Positions 1-8,118 of a DNA stretch of 64,000 nt are shown in pieces. The translations under genes and the position numbers were made by a program. Location of the stretch: assembly GCF_002243175.1 (NCBI RefSeq), contig NZ_NDYF01000013.1, positions 62,001-126,000 on the forward strand. Direction: 5' to 3'. This stretch comes from Finegoldia magna_J (GTDB lineage: Bacteria; Bacillota; Clostridia; Tissierellales; Peptoniphilaceae). The notes beneath the pieces are model-generated. The model was given only the letters and a program-made list of their open reading frames with translations. It did no database searches and was not told the DNA's origin. Position 1 is the first letter of the stretch. Each line of letters begins with the position of its first letter.

Positions 1-637
1 TCATTTGTGGAACTTGTTTTTTGATAGTTCCCAATGCTTTTTCCCATTTGTCTCTGTCTGCGTAGAATTTACCAGCACCGATTTGAGGGTCCCCTGCTAA
101 TACAAATGTAAAGTCACCTTTTGGTTGAGTTGTAAATTCGAAAACTTGAGATTTTTTTCCATTACCATTGTAAACTCTGTACATGTATTTAGTGTTTGGT
201 TTCAAGTTTTTGATGTTTACTTGAGAGTTTGACATATCTTTAAGTTCATACAAATCTTTCAAAGCTTGATCTTTCATATCTTTTTCGATTTTTACTTTTT
301 CGTTTGATTTGTCATTGATATCAAATGTTGTGTTCTTATCAGAAGTTACAGCTTTGATTTTCGTTGCATTTGAAAAATCTTTTTGATCATTTGCTTCTAC
401 GATTTCCAAATAACCTTGTTCTTTGCTCTTGCTGTACCAAGTGAAGTTTCTTTCACTTTGATCTTTACCAATTGTCAAGATTGGAAATCTTATTTGAGAT
501 TCATCTTGAGTTTGTGTTGCTGTTGTACTAATATCATTTTTTCCATTAGTTTCAGCGAATGTAGTTGTGTATGTAGCTGTTGTTGCTATTGAAAATACCA
601 TACCCAATGCTAATAACGCTTTTGCCGCTTTGTTCAT
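1..637 (-). CDS. Secreted metallophosphoesterase with fibronectin-like N-terminal domain (partial)
   Basis: The minus-strand frame is open from an ATG at 637 to the window edge, so only about the first 212 residues are seen. It starts with a signal peptide: basic MNKAAK, a hydrophobic stretch, and likely cleavage after TFA near residue 28. Residues about 50-180 look like the beta-sandwich N-terminal domain of purple acid phosphatases (NFTWYSKS, LKPNTKYMYRVY). Near residue 188 the motif FVLAGDPQIGAG supplies the first metal ligands of the calcineurin-like phosphoesterase fold (GDxQ). The protein is probably exported and hydrolyses phosphoesters; the substrate cannot be inferred. A TCCTCC-complement ribosome site lies just upstream. 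Its start codon shares one base with the stop codon of the YibE/F gene that precedes it on the minus strand, so the two are probably co-transcribed. Confidence 0.8.
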   Translation of the reverse strand, partial: MNKAAKALLALGMVFSIATTATYTTTFAETNGKNDISTTATQTQDESQIRFPILTIGKDQSERNFTWYSKSKEQGYLEIVEANDQKDFSNATKIKAVTSDKNTTFDINDKSNEKVKIEKDMKDQALKDLYELKDMSNSQVNIKNLKPNTKYMYRVYNGNGKKSQVFEFTTQPKGDFTFVLAGDPQIGAGKFYADRDKWEKALGTIKKQVPQM

Positions 638-1752
638 TAATTTTCCTCCTTAAGATTATATATAATTGATGAAAATAATGATGTCACCGGCACCATTATA
701 ATCACAACGACCGTACCTATCAGCCCTTTTGTGATTTCAACAGAAAAGAAATCCGAATTTACAAGCTGATTAAAACTTACTCCATGCGATATCAAAACCA
801 TAATCGTCACTAGAGATGATCCAATAAACGCAAACACCAAAGTGTTTACCATTGTTCCAATAATATCTTTGCCTATATTCATTCCACTTTCAAAAAGCTT
901 CCTGCTATCCAAATCTGTATTTAATGATTTAATTTCTTTCAAAGAAGATGAAATCGACACGCTAACATCCATCGAAGCGCCGAGAGATGCTATGGAAACT
1001 GCGGAGAATAATAAATTTTCAATTCTAAGTCCCCAAGTTTTTCCTATCAAAATCAAAGTTTCTACATTTTCCATATTGTGTCCAGAAACATACAAAACTT
1101 TTCCAATGATTTTGACCATTATCGCCGCTATCAAAAACGACGTTCCTATCGAAATCATATTTACCAAAGTCATTTTTGTGTATCCATACAAAACCACTAG
1201 AGAATAAACTGCACACAAAATGACCGTTATAATCGTAATCAAAATATTGTTGTATCCATTCATCAAAAGTGCCACATCAAAAAATAAAATTATGTAAATA
1301 CTTACAAACAACGCTATCGCACTTTTGATTCCTTTTATTCCAGCAATTACAGCCAAAAATATTACAAATAATGCTATAATTACAAAAATTCTTATACTTC
1401 TATCGTAGTTATACACGGAATAGTAATAATCATCAGTTGAACCTGAATTTTGATTTTGAATTAGAATAACATTACTTCCTTTGTGAACTTTAATGCTGTG
1501 TGTATTCACAAGTTCGTTATCCAACTCCACAACTTTTCCAGTTTTTAAAATCTTAGCCTTAATCTTCTGAACACCGACAGGTTTAGAATTGTCTGGATAA
1601 TCTAGCGATTCATCCACAACTTCCACAACCTTCGCCCTCAGATATTCCACTCCCTTGTAATTAATCAAGCTTTCATTTACATCTAGCTTTCTATTCAAAA
1701 AGAAAATTCCTATCAATAGCAAGATTAAAATTACATTAACAATTTTCTTCAA
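637..1752 (-). CDS. YibE/F-like multipass membrane protein (copy 1)
   Basis: This 371-residue protein resembles the YibE/F family. It has one N-terminal membrane anchor (residues about 5-20), an extracytoplasmic beta-rich domain (about 25-115: RAKVVEVVDESLDYP, VGVQKIKAKIL), then about seven hydrophobic segments. The conserved loop ASLGASMDVSVSISSSL lies near residue 260, and GMNIGKDIIGTMVNTLVFAFIGSSL follows it. The start is a TTG at 1752 placed after GGTGATG; no better ATG is in frame. The family is linked to transport or lactococcin tolerance in some bacteria, but its function is not established. It is a close paralogue of the next minus-strand gene, and its 3' end abuts the phosphoesterase gene. 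Confidence 0.75.
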   Translation of the reverse strand: MKKIVNVILILLLIGIFFLNRKLDVNESLINYKGVEYLRAKVVEVVDESLDYPDNSKPVGVQKIKAKILKTGKVVELDNELVNTHSIKVHKGSNVILIQNQNSGSTDDYYYSVYNYDRSIRIFVIIALFVIFLAVIAGIKGIKSAIALFVSIYIILFFDVALLMNGYNNILITIITVILCAVYSLVVLYGYTKMTLVNMISIGTSFLIAAIMVKIIGKVLYVSGHNMENVETLILIGKTWGLRIENLLFSAVSIASLGASMDVSVSISSSLKEIKSLNTDLDSRKLFESGMNIGKDIIGTMVNTLVFAFIGSSLVTIMVLISHGVSFNQLVNSDFFSVEITKGLIGTVVVIIMVPVTSLFSSIIYNLKEEN

Positions 1753-1847
1753 TATTTCATCACCAAATACATTGTACGATTAAAATATTAAATTTATGTT
1801 TTTCAAAGTTAATAAATTGTAAAAATTTGTTAAAAAAACATTAAAAA

Positions 1848-1869
1848 AAGCATATCATTTGATATGCTT
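1848..1869 (-). terminator. Rho-independent terminator after the upstream YibE/F paralogue
   Basis: The inverted repeat AAGCATATCA/TGATATGCTT covers the last codons of the upstream YibE/F gene. On the minus strand it is followed by a run of seven T, as in an intrinsic terminator. Confidence 0.7.
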
Positions 1870-2994
1870 AATAAAACTATTCTCATTGTATATTTTCGAT
1901 GCAAAAAAAGAAGTCACTGGAACCATTATAATCACAACGCTTATTCCGATTAATGCTTTCGTAATTTCCACCGCAAAAAAATCAGAACTTACAACTCTAT
2001 TAAAAGTATTTGTCCCATGCAAAATAAAAATCATTATGCTCACAAGTGATGATCCAATAAATGCAAATACTAATGTGTTGACCATTGTTCCTATAATATC
2101 TCTGCCAATACTCATCCCACTCTTAAATAATTTTTTGCTCGATACATCTTTGTTTAATGACTGAATTTCTCTTAATGCAGAAGCTATAGATACGCTTACA
2201 TCCATTGACGCTCCCAAAGCTGAAATAGCAACAGTGGAAAACAGTAAATTTTCAATATTTAATTTCCATACCTTTCCTATTACTAGTATCAATTCACCAA
2301 CATTTTCCAGATTATACCCCGAAATATTGAGTCCGATACTCATTAGCTTAACCAAAATACTCACAAATACAAATGATACCGAAACTGAAATCATGTTAAT
2401 CAAACTCATTTTAGAATAACCATATAAAATCAATGTCGAAAAAATAGTACACAAAATTACAGTTAATATAGTAATCAAAACATTATTATATCCATTCATG
2501 ATAAGCGAAATATCGAAAAACAAAATTATGTATATACTAATCACAAGAGCAATCGTACTTTTTATTCCTCTACTTCCCGCAACAATTGCTATGAAAATTA
2601 TAAATAACCCCATCCATAAGATTGTACTAAAACTTCTATCGTAGTTATACATTCTATAAAAAGTTTCAGAATTATGATTAGGATTCCTGCTCTTCGCCAA
2701 AATCACCTTATCGTTCTTTTTTACTAAAACACTATGAGATGCTTCTAATTTGTTCTCCACATCCACAATCTCTCCGGTTTTTCTGATTTTCGCTTTGATG
2801 TTTTGTATTCCTACAGGTTTTGAATTGTAAGGATAATCCAGCGTTTCATCTACAATATCTACTACAGTAGCTCTTACATAATCAAGTTCAATTCCATCAT
2901 AACTTACCAAATGATCATTATTTCCCCATTTTAAATTTATTACAAAAATCAAGACCAAAATTAGTCCCAAAAATATATTACAAATTTTCTTCAA
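1855..2994 (-). CDS. YibE/F-like multipass membrane protein (copy 2)
   Basis: This 379-residue protein is a tandem paralogue of the gene at 637-1752, with the same architecture: N-terminal anchor, extracytoplasmic domain (RATVVDIVDETLDYPYNSKPVG) and about seven membrane segments. The signature ALGASMDVSVSIASAL and the block GMSIGRDIIGTMVNTLVFAFIGSSL are nearly identical between the copies. It also uses a TTG start (2994) behind GGTGAA. A terminator hairpin sits over its stop codon, so the two paralogues are probably separate transcription units despite their order. Divergence is highest in the extracytoplasmic domain, which would fit different ligands, but this is inference. Confidence 0.75.
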   Translation of the reverse strand: MKKICNIFLGLILVLIFVINLKWGNNDHLVSYDGIELDYVRATVVDIVDETLDYPYNSKPVGIQNIKAKIRKTGEIVDVENKLEASHSVLVKKNDKVILAKSRNPNHNSETFYRMYNYDRSFSTILWMGLFIIFIAIVAGSRGIKSTIALVISIYIILFFDISLIMNGYNNVLITILTVILCTIFSTLILYGYSKMSLINMISVSVSFVFVSILVKLMSIGLNISGYNLENVGELILVIGKVWKLNIENLLFSTVAISALGASMDVSVSIASALREIQSLNKDVSSKKLFKSGMSIGRDIIGTMVNTLVFAFIGSSLVSIMIFILHGTNTFNRVVSSDFFAVEITKALIGISVVIIMVPVTSFFASKIYNENSFIKHIK

Positions 2995-3059
2995 TTATTC
3001 ACCAACTCCATCTATATATAATACTACAAAAGAGCTTGTTTGATAATTGGTTTCAATAA

Positions 3060-3091
3060 AAAAGTTCCTCAGCAATCGCCAAAGAACTTTT
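3060..3091 (-). terminator. Terminator of the hydCBA operon
   Basis: The stem AAAAGTTC/GAACTTTT with an internal CT/AG pair lies downstream of hydA. On the minus strand it ends in a T-run, so it reads as an intrinsic terminator. Confidence 0.7.
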
Positions 3092-3104
3092 ATCTATTAT
3101 TGAA

Positions 3105-4844
3105 TTAATATTTTTCTCTTGAAGAATATTCTGTGTGAAGCAAATGATGCGCTTTTTCTGAACCAGGAGCATCCAAATACTCATCGTAAATCTTTTTGAT
3201 AGATTTATTTTCGTATGATCTTCTGATTGGTTTGTCCCTATCTTCTTTGTGAATAGCATTCATTCTCTTTTCTAATTTCGAAACATTTCCTCTAAGAAGA
3301 GGTTGACCAGCTCCACCTATACATCCACCAGGACAAGCCATGATTTCTATAATGTCGTAGTGAGCTTTTCCATCTCTGATGCTTTCCAAAAGCCTTCTAG
3401 CATTTGCGAGTCCACTTGCAACAGCAACTTTAACTTCTTTTCCTAAAATTTCTATTCTGGATTCTTTAATGCCTCTCATTTCTTTAAGTTCTTTGAACTC
3501 TAATTGTTCAAGGTCATCACCAGTTAACATATTGTAAGCAGTTCTCACAGCAGCTTCCAACACACCACCACTTGATCCGAAAATTACACCTGCGCCAGAT
3601 GATTCTCCTAGTGGATCATCAAATTCAGAATCTTCTAAGTTTGGAAAATCTAGTGAATATTCTTTAATCATATGAGCCAATTCTCTTGTACTGATTACAT
3701 AATCTACATCAGAAATATCTTCAGTCAAACCAAGTTCTGGTCTTGCAGATTCATATTTTTTCGCAACGCAAGGCATTACAGAAACTACTACTATATTTCT
3801 TGGATCAACGCCAATTTTTTCTGCAAAATATGTTTTGGCAACTGAACCAAACATTTCGTGTGGTGATTTACAAGTAGATGGAATATTCAACATATCTGGG
3901 AAATTGTGTTCGATAAATTTAACCCAGCTTGGACAACAACTTGTAAGTATTGGTAAATTCTCTTGTTTTTTGAATCTATCTACAAATTCGTAAGCTTCTT
4001 CCATAGTTGTCAAATCAGCGGCAAAATCTGTATCAAAAACATAATCGAATCCGATTTTTCTTAGCGCAGTAACCATTTTGCCTGTAACTACACTTCCAAC
4101 TTCCATTCCAAATTCTTCTCCCAGAGCAACTCTAACCGCTGGAGCTGTTTGAACCAAAACGACTTTTTCTTCGTCATTCAGTGCTTTGTAAACTTTTCTT
4201 ACATTGTTTACTTCTGTCAACGCACCAGTTGGACACACTGACAAACATTGTCCACAAAATACGCAGTTAGTATCAATCATTGGTTTGTGATATTGAGTTC
4301 CTACAACTGTTTCAAAACCTCTATCAATTGAAGTTAATGTTCCAACTGATTGCACATTTGTACACATAGTTTCGCATCTTTTACACAAAATACATTTGTT
4401 AGGATCACGAATTATTGAAAAAGAACTTGTATCTGGTTCGAATATTTTTCTCTCACCTTTAAATCTGATGTCTTTTATATTTGCCAATACTGCCAAATCT
4501 TGTAATTCGCAGTTACCATTTCTCTCACAAACCAAACAATCTGTTGGGTGATTTGACAAAAGAAGTTCGATATTAGTTCTTCTTGTTCTGATAACTCTTG
4601 GAGTATCAGTTCTGATTTCCATTTTATCTTTAACTAAAGTATTACACGCTGGAACTAATTTGTGATTGTGAGCTAACTCCACCATACAAACTCTACAATT
4701 CGCTTCTGAATTTACAAATCCCAATGAATGCATATCCAAATGACATAAAGTAGGAATGTGTATATTTATTTTTTCACAAGCTTGAAGTATCGTAGTGCCT
4801 TCTTTTACTTGAACATCTACATCATTAATTTTAATATTTAACAT
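3105..4844 (-). CDS. hydA: [FeFe] hydrogenase catalytic subunit, NAD-linked type
   Basis: This 579-residue protein is the H-cluster subunit of a soluble multimeric hydrogenase. Order of motifs: an N-terminal plant-type [2Fe-2S] domain (cysteines in CHLDMHSLGF...CRVC), the His-ligated [4Fe-4S] segment (NHPTDCLVCERNGNCELQ), two [4Fe-4S] motifs (CILCKRCETMC and CVFCGQCLSVCP), then the three H-cluster signatures TSCCPSWVKF, MPCVAKKYE and MACPGGCIGGAGQP. The C-terminal small-subunit tail is present. With HydB and HydC it should couple H2 to NADH, possibly with ferredoxin by electron bifurcation as known for HydABC enzymes. It is last in the order C-B-A, 9 bases after hydB. All expected cysteines are present. 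Confidence 0.95.
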   Translation of the reverse strand: MLNIKINDVDVQVKEGTTILQACEKINIHIPTLCHLDMHSLGFVNSEANCRVCMVELAHNHKLVPACNTLVKDKMEIRTDTPRVIRTRRTNIELLLSNHPTDCLVCERNGNCELQDLAVLANIKDIRFKGERKIFEPDTSSFSIIRDPNKCILCKRCETMCTNVQSVGTLTSIDRGFETVVGTQYHKPMIDTNCVFCGQCLSVCPTGALTEVNNVRKVYKALNDEEKVVLVQTAPAVRVALGEEFGMEVGSVVTGKMVTALRKIGFDYVFDTDFAADLTTMEEAYEFVDRFKKQENLPILTSCCPSWVKFIEHNFPDMLNIPSTCKSPHEMFGSVAKTYFAEKIGVDPRNIVVVSVMPCVAKKYESARPELGLTEDISDVDYVISTRELAHMIKEYSLDFPNLEDSEFDDPLGESSGAGVIFGSSGGVLEAAVRTAYNMLTGDDLEQLEFKELKEMRGIKESRIEILGKEVKVAVASGLANARRLLESIRDGKAHYDIIEIMACPGGCIGGAGQPLLRGNVSKLEKRMNAIHKEDRDKPIRRSYENKSIKKIYDEYLDAPGSEKAHHLLHTEYSSREKY

Positions 4845-4853
4845 ATTCCCCTC

Positions 4854-6434
4854 CTACATTTTAACGATTGCATGAACAGGACATGCGCTACGACAATTAT
4901 CGCATTTAATACAAACATCTGTGTCGATATGATGCATTTCTCTTCTTTCGCCAGAAATTGCATTAACTGGACATTGTTTCTTACATAATCCACAGCCAAC
5001 ACATTTTTCTGTAATTGTGTATTGTAATAAATCTTTACACACTGATGCACGACATTTTTTATCGACAATGTGTTCCTTGTATTCATCCATGAAATATTTC
5101 ATAGAACTAATAACAGGAGTAGTCGCAGTTTTTCCCAAACCACACAAACTAGAATCCGTAATTACAGAACACAAATCGTCAAGCAAATCCAAATCTTCTA
5201 ATTCGCCTTGACCAGATGTGATTCTTTCAAGAATTTCAAGCACTCTTTTGTTACCAATTCTACATGGAGTACATTTTCCACATGATTCATCAACAGTAAA
5301 TTTCATGAAGAATTTTGCAATGTCGACCATACAGTCAGTTTCATCCATTACAACCATTCCTCCTGAACCCATGATTGAACCAATTCTTGCAAGAGAAATA
5401 AAATCAACTTTTGTATCGAAAAGTTCTTCTGGAATACAACCACCAGATGGTCCTCCAGTTTGAACAGCTTTTACTTTTTTATTGTCAGGAATTCCTCCAC
5501 CGATATCAAAAACTATTTCGTTGATTGTCATACCCATTGGAACTTCTACAAGTCCAGCATTATTTACCTTACCAACCAATGCGAAAACTTTTGTTCCTGG
5601 AGAATCTTCCGTACCGATTGATTTGAACCAGTCAGCTCCGTTATTAATTATCGAAGCAATATTTGCAAATGTTTCAACGTTGTTAAGTACAGTTGGTTTT
5701 CTGAACAAACCTTTTTCAGTAGTTCTAAAAACTTTCGCTTGAGGCATTCCTCTTTTACCTTCAATTGATTGAATTAGTGCAGTACCTTCACCACACACAA
5801 ATGCTCCAGCTCCAAGTCTTATTTTCAAATCAAAACTAAAGTCAGAGCCTAATATGTTATCTCCTAAAAGATTGTATTTTTTTGCATCATCAATCGCTTT
5901 ATTCAAAGCAGCTACCGCTTTTGGATATTCTGCTCTTATGTAAACATAACCCTTGTCTGCGCCGATTGCTTTCGCACAGATAGCCATCGCTTCAATTACG
6001 CTGTGAGGGTCTCCTTCTAGAATCGATCTGTCCATGTATGCACCTGGATCGCCTTCGTCTGCGTTACAGATTACATATTTTTGATCAGATTCTACACGCA
6101 TTGCACCTTCCCATTTTCTTCCTGTTGGGAAACCTGCTCCACCTCTACCTCTCAAATTAGAATCTTTTACTATGTCGATTATTTCTTGATTACTAAGTTC
6201 AAAAATGGATTTTTCTAAAGCTTTGTATCCACCCATCACTATGTATTCTTCGATACTTTCAGGATCGATTATCCCGTAATTTTTTAAAGCGATTCTAGTT
6301 TGTTTTTGGAAAAAATCACCTTTTTTAGTTATTTTTTCGCCATCAACTACAAAATTATCATCATTTTTAATTCTATCGTAAAATTTCGAAGAATTTTCTT
6401 TTATAATTTGATCAATTACATTAGTCTTTTCCAT
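4854..6434 (-). CDS. hydB: NADH-binding flavoprotein subunit of [FeFe] hydrogenase (NuoF-like)
   Basis: This 526-residue NuoF homologue has NLRGRGGAGFPTGRKW (FMN/NAD site), GAGAFVCGEGTALIQSIEG, the [4Fe-4S] ligands ESCGKCTPCRIG, and two C-terminal ferredoxin motifs (CVGCGLCKKQCP, CIKCDNCRSACP). It should bind FMN and NAD(H) and pass electrons to HydA. It is shorter than the roughly 600-residue HydB of other bacteria because it begins directly with the NuoF core and lacks the thioredoxin-like [2Fe-2S] extension. Its ATG shares one base with the hydC stop codon (TAATG), which suggests translational coupling. Confidence 0.93.
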   Translation of the reverse strand: MEKTNVIDQIIKENSSKFYDRIKNDDNFVVDGEKITKKGDFFQKQTRIALKNYGIIDPESIEEYIVMGGYKALEKSIFELSNQEIIDIVKDSNLRGRGGAGFPTGRKWEGAMRVESDQKYVICNADEGDPGAYMDRSILEGDPHSVIEAMAICAKAIGADKGYVYIRAEYPKAVAALNKAIDDAKKYNLLGDNILGSDFSFDLKIRLGAGAFVCGEGTALIQSIEGKRGMPQAKVFRTTEKGLFRKPTVLNNVETFANIASIINNGADWFKSIGTEDSPGTKVFALVGKVNNAGLVEVPMGMTINEIVFDIGGGIPDNKKVKAVQTGGPSGGCIPEELFDTKVDFISLARIGSIMGSGGMVVMDETDCMVDIAKFFMKFTVDESCGKCTPCRIGNKRVLEILERITSGQGELEDLDLLDDLCSVITDSSLCGLGKTATTPVISSMKYFMDEYKEHIVDKKCRASVCKDLLQYTITEKCVGCGLCKKQCPVNAISGERREMHHIDTDVCIKCDNCRSACPVHAIVKM

Positions 6435-6901
6435 TACGACTCCTTAACATTTGATAAAATTTCAGCTACATCTTCAAGCTTAACATTTTTATACACTGTA
6501 TCGTTGACAGTAACCACAGGCGCCGATGCACAATCTCCTACGCATCTCGTCTCAACTAAAGAAAAAATCAAATCATCTGTAGTGTCGCCTACTTCTATTC
6601 CCAATCTCTTGGAAAATTCATCCAACAAATTTTCAGCGCCTTTTACATAACAAGCTGTACCCATGCACACAGAAATCGCGTACTTTCCTTTTGGCTTCAA
6701 GGTAAATCTTGAGTAAAAAGTGATTACACCGTAAATACTAGCTGGTGTAATATCAAATTCTTCTGAAATTTTTCCCACAACTTCTTGTGGAATATAACCG
6801 TATTTATCTTGAACTTTATGCAAAACTTCAATCAAATCGGTCTTGTCTTTCCCCTTTAGAAAACAACTTATATCAAATTTGTTTTCGCAACAATTACACA
6901 T
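6434..6901 (-). CDS. hydC: Thioredoxin-like [2Fe-2S] hydrogenase subunit (NuoE-like)
   Basis: This 155-residue NuoE-family subunit has the four [2Fe-2S] ligands in the expected CX4C...CX3C arrangement: CMGTACYVKG near residue 90 and TRCVGDC near residue 130. The helical front half carries the typical KYGYIPQEVV and SIYGVITFYSRF blocks. It accepts electrons within the HydABC complex. It is the first gene of the operon, starts at an ATG behind AAGGGGGC, and lies about 30 bases downstream of a strong promoter. An extra cysteine pair at the extreme N-terminus (CNCCENKFDISC) is unusual but cannot be interpreted here. Confidence 0.93.
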   Translation of the reverse strand: MCNCCENKFDISCFLKGKDKTDLIEVLHKVQDKYGYIPQEVVGKISEEFDITPASIYGVITFYSRFTLKPKGKYAISVCMGTACYVKGAENLLDEFSKRLGIEVGDTTDDLIFSLVETRCVGDCASAPVVTVNDTVYKNVKLEDVAEILSNVKES

Positions 6902-6930
6902 ATTGCCCCCTTATTTTTATTGTTAACTTC

Positions 6931-6959
6931 ATCATAGCAAAGTATGCAAATGTTGTCAA
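6931..6959 (-). promoter_or_regulatory. Sigma-A-type promoter of hydCBA
   Basis: On the minus strand a perfect -35 TTGACA (6959-6954) and a -10 TATGAT (6936-6931) are separated by 17 bases, about 30 bases ahead of the hydC start. Confidence 0.75.
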
Positions 6960-7003
6960 TCAAAAATTTTTTAATTATTAAATTGATACTACATAAATAA
7001 AAT

Positions 7004-7032
7004 TTGACATTTACTTGCATTAATAATAATAT
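7004..7032 (+). promoter_or_regulatory. Sigma-A-type promoter of hydEGF
   Basis: A TTGACA (7004-7009) lies 17 bases before TAATAT (7027-7032). It is back to back with the hydCBA promoter, so enzyme and maturase operons diverge from one 180-base region. Confidence 0.7.
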
Positions 7033-7086
7033 AATATTGAAAATTTTTGCTAGATATTTTTTTTGATAATTGGAGAGATACAAGGC

Positions 7087-8118
7087 TTGGAGCTATTAGA
7101 AAAATTAAAAAACAATGACAAATTAACAATACAAGAATTTGAATATTTGATACAAAACAGAAATGATTTGTATGATAATTTTGCAAACGAAGCTTTAAAA
7201 ATAAGAAAACATTATTACAAAACCGACGTTTATTTCAGAGCGTTGGTGGAGATAAGTTCATTCTGCAAAAATGATTGCTTCTATTGTGGACTCAGACATT
7301 CTAACAAAAACGCTCACCGTTACAGATTATCCAAAGAAGAAATAATGAAATCCGTAGAGAACTCATACCAGACTGGCTTCAGGACATTCGTACTTCAAGG
7401 CGGTGAAGATTCTGAAATCACTGATGAATTTTTGATAGATTTAATAAAAGAAATCAAATCAAAATATTCTGATGCAGCGGTAACACTTTCTTTAGGCGAG
7501 AGAGATTTTTCTTCCTACGCAAAATTAAAAAACGCTGGAGCTGATAGATATTTGCTTCGTCACGAAACAAATGATGACAATCACTATTCTAAGCTTCATC
7601 CCAAATCAATGAGCCTTCGTCACAGAAAGGACTGCCTTAGAAAACTAAAAAGTCTTCATTTTCAAACTGGTTGCGGAATGATGGTAGGCTCTCCCTTCCA
7701 GACTGATTTAACATTGGCAAAGGACTTGTATTTTATCCAAGAACTTCAGCCGGAAATGGTAGGAATTGGTCCATTTATTCCCGCTGACAATACTCCATTT
7801 GAAAATTATCAGCATGGTGATTTGGATTTGACGTATTTTCTTTTGGCGATGATAAGGTTAATCGACCACAAGGCTCTTATTCCAATCACAACAGCACTTT
7901 CAACTTTGGACAAGGACTCAATTAAAAAAGGTTTGAGTGTTGGAGGGAATGTTTTAATGCCGAATGTTTCTCCTGTTGAAAACAGGAAAAATTATTCGAT
8001 ATACAACGATAAAAAAGATTTCGAAATTCAAATATCTGGCAATTTTGAAAAATTAAAAGAAAAAATCAAAGCACTTGGTTTTAACCCAAATATGAGTATA
8101 GGAAATTATGGTGAATAA
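7087..8118 (+). CDS. hydE: [FeFe] hydrogenase maturase HydE, radical SAM
   Basis: This radical SAM enzyme is needed to build the H-cluster dithiomethylamine bridge. The CX3CX2C motif SFCKNDCFYCGL is near residue 60, followed by the SAM-binding block VLQGGEDSE and the biotin-synthase-like barrel. I place the start at the TTG at 7087, nine bases after GGAGAG (7072-7077), giving 343 residues. The longer in-frame TTG at 7063 would put that ribosome site inside the gene and add eight residues that homologues lack. It overlaps hydG by 11 bases. First gene of the hydE-hydG-hydF operon. Confidence 0.93.
   Translation: MELLEKLKNNDKLTIQEFEYLIQNRNDLYDNFANEALKIRKHYYKTDVYFRALVEISSFCKNDCFYCGLRHSNKNAHRYRLSKEEIMKSVENSYQTGFRTFVLQGGEDSEITDEFLIDLIKEIKSKYSDAAVTLSLGERDFSSYAKLKNAGADRYLLRHETNDDNHYSKLHPKSMSLRHRKDCLRKLKSLHFQTGCGMMVGSPFQTDLTLAKDLYFIQELQPEMVGIGPFIPADNTPFENYQHGDLDLTYFLLAMIRLIDHKALIPITTALSTLDKDSIKKGLSVGGNVLMPNVSPVENRKNYSIYNDKKDFEIQISGNFEKLKEKIKALGFNPNMSIGNYGE

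Noticed and set aside
842..1207. Long plus-strand frames opposite the YibE/F genes and similar frames elsewhere
   Set aside because: They lack ribosome sites and family motifs and mirror the codons of the real genes on the other strand.
3060..3091. Shared motif CCTCAGCAA..GCCAAAG in the hydA and cysE terminators
   Set aside because: The similarity is short, within hairpins, and could reflect chance or base-pairing limits; two cases do not make a family.
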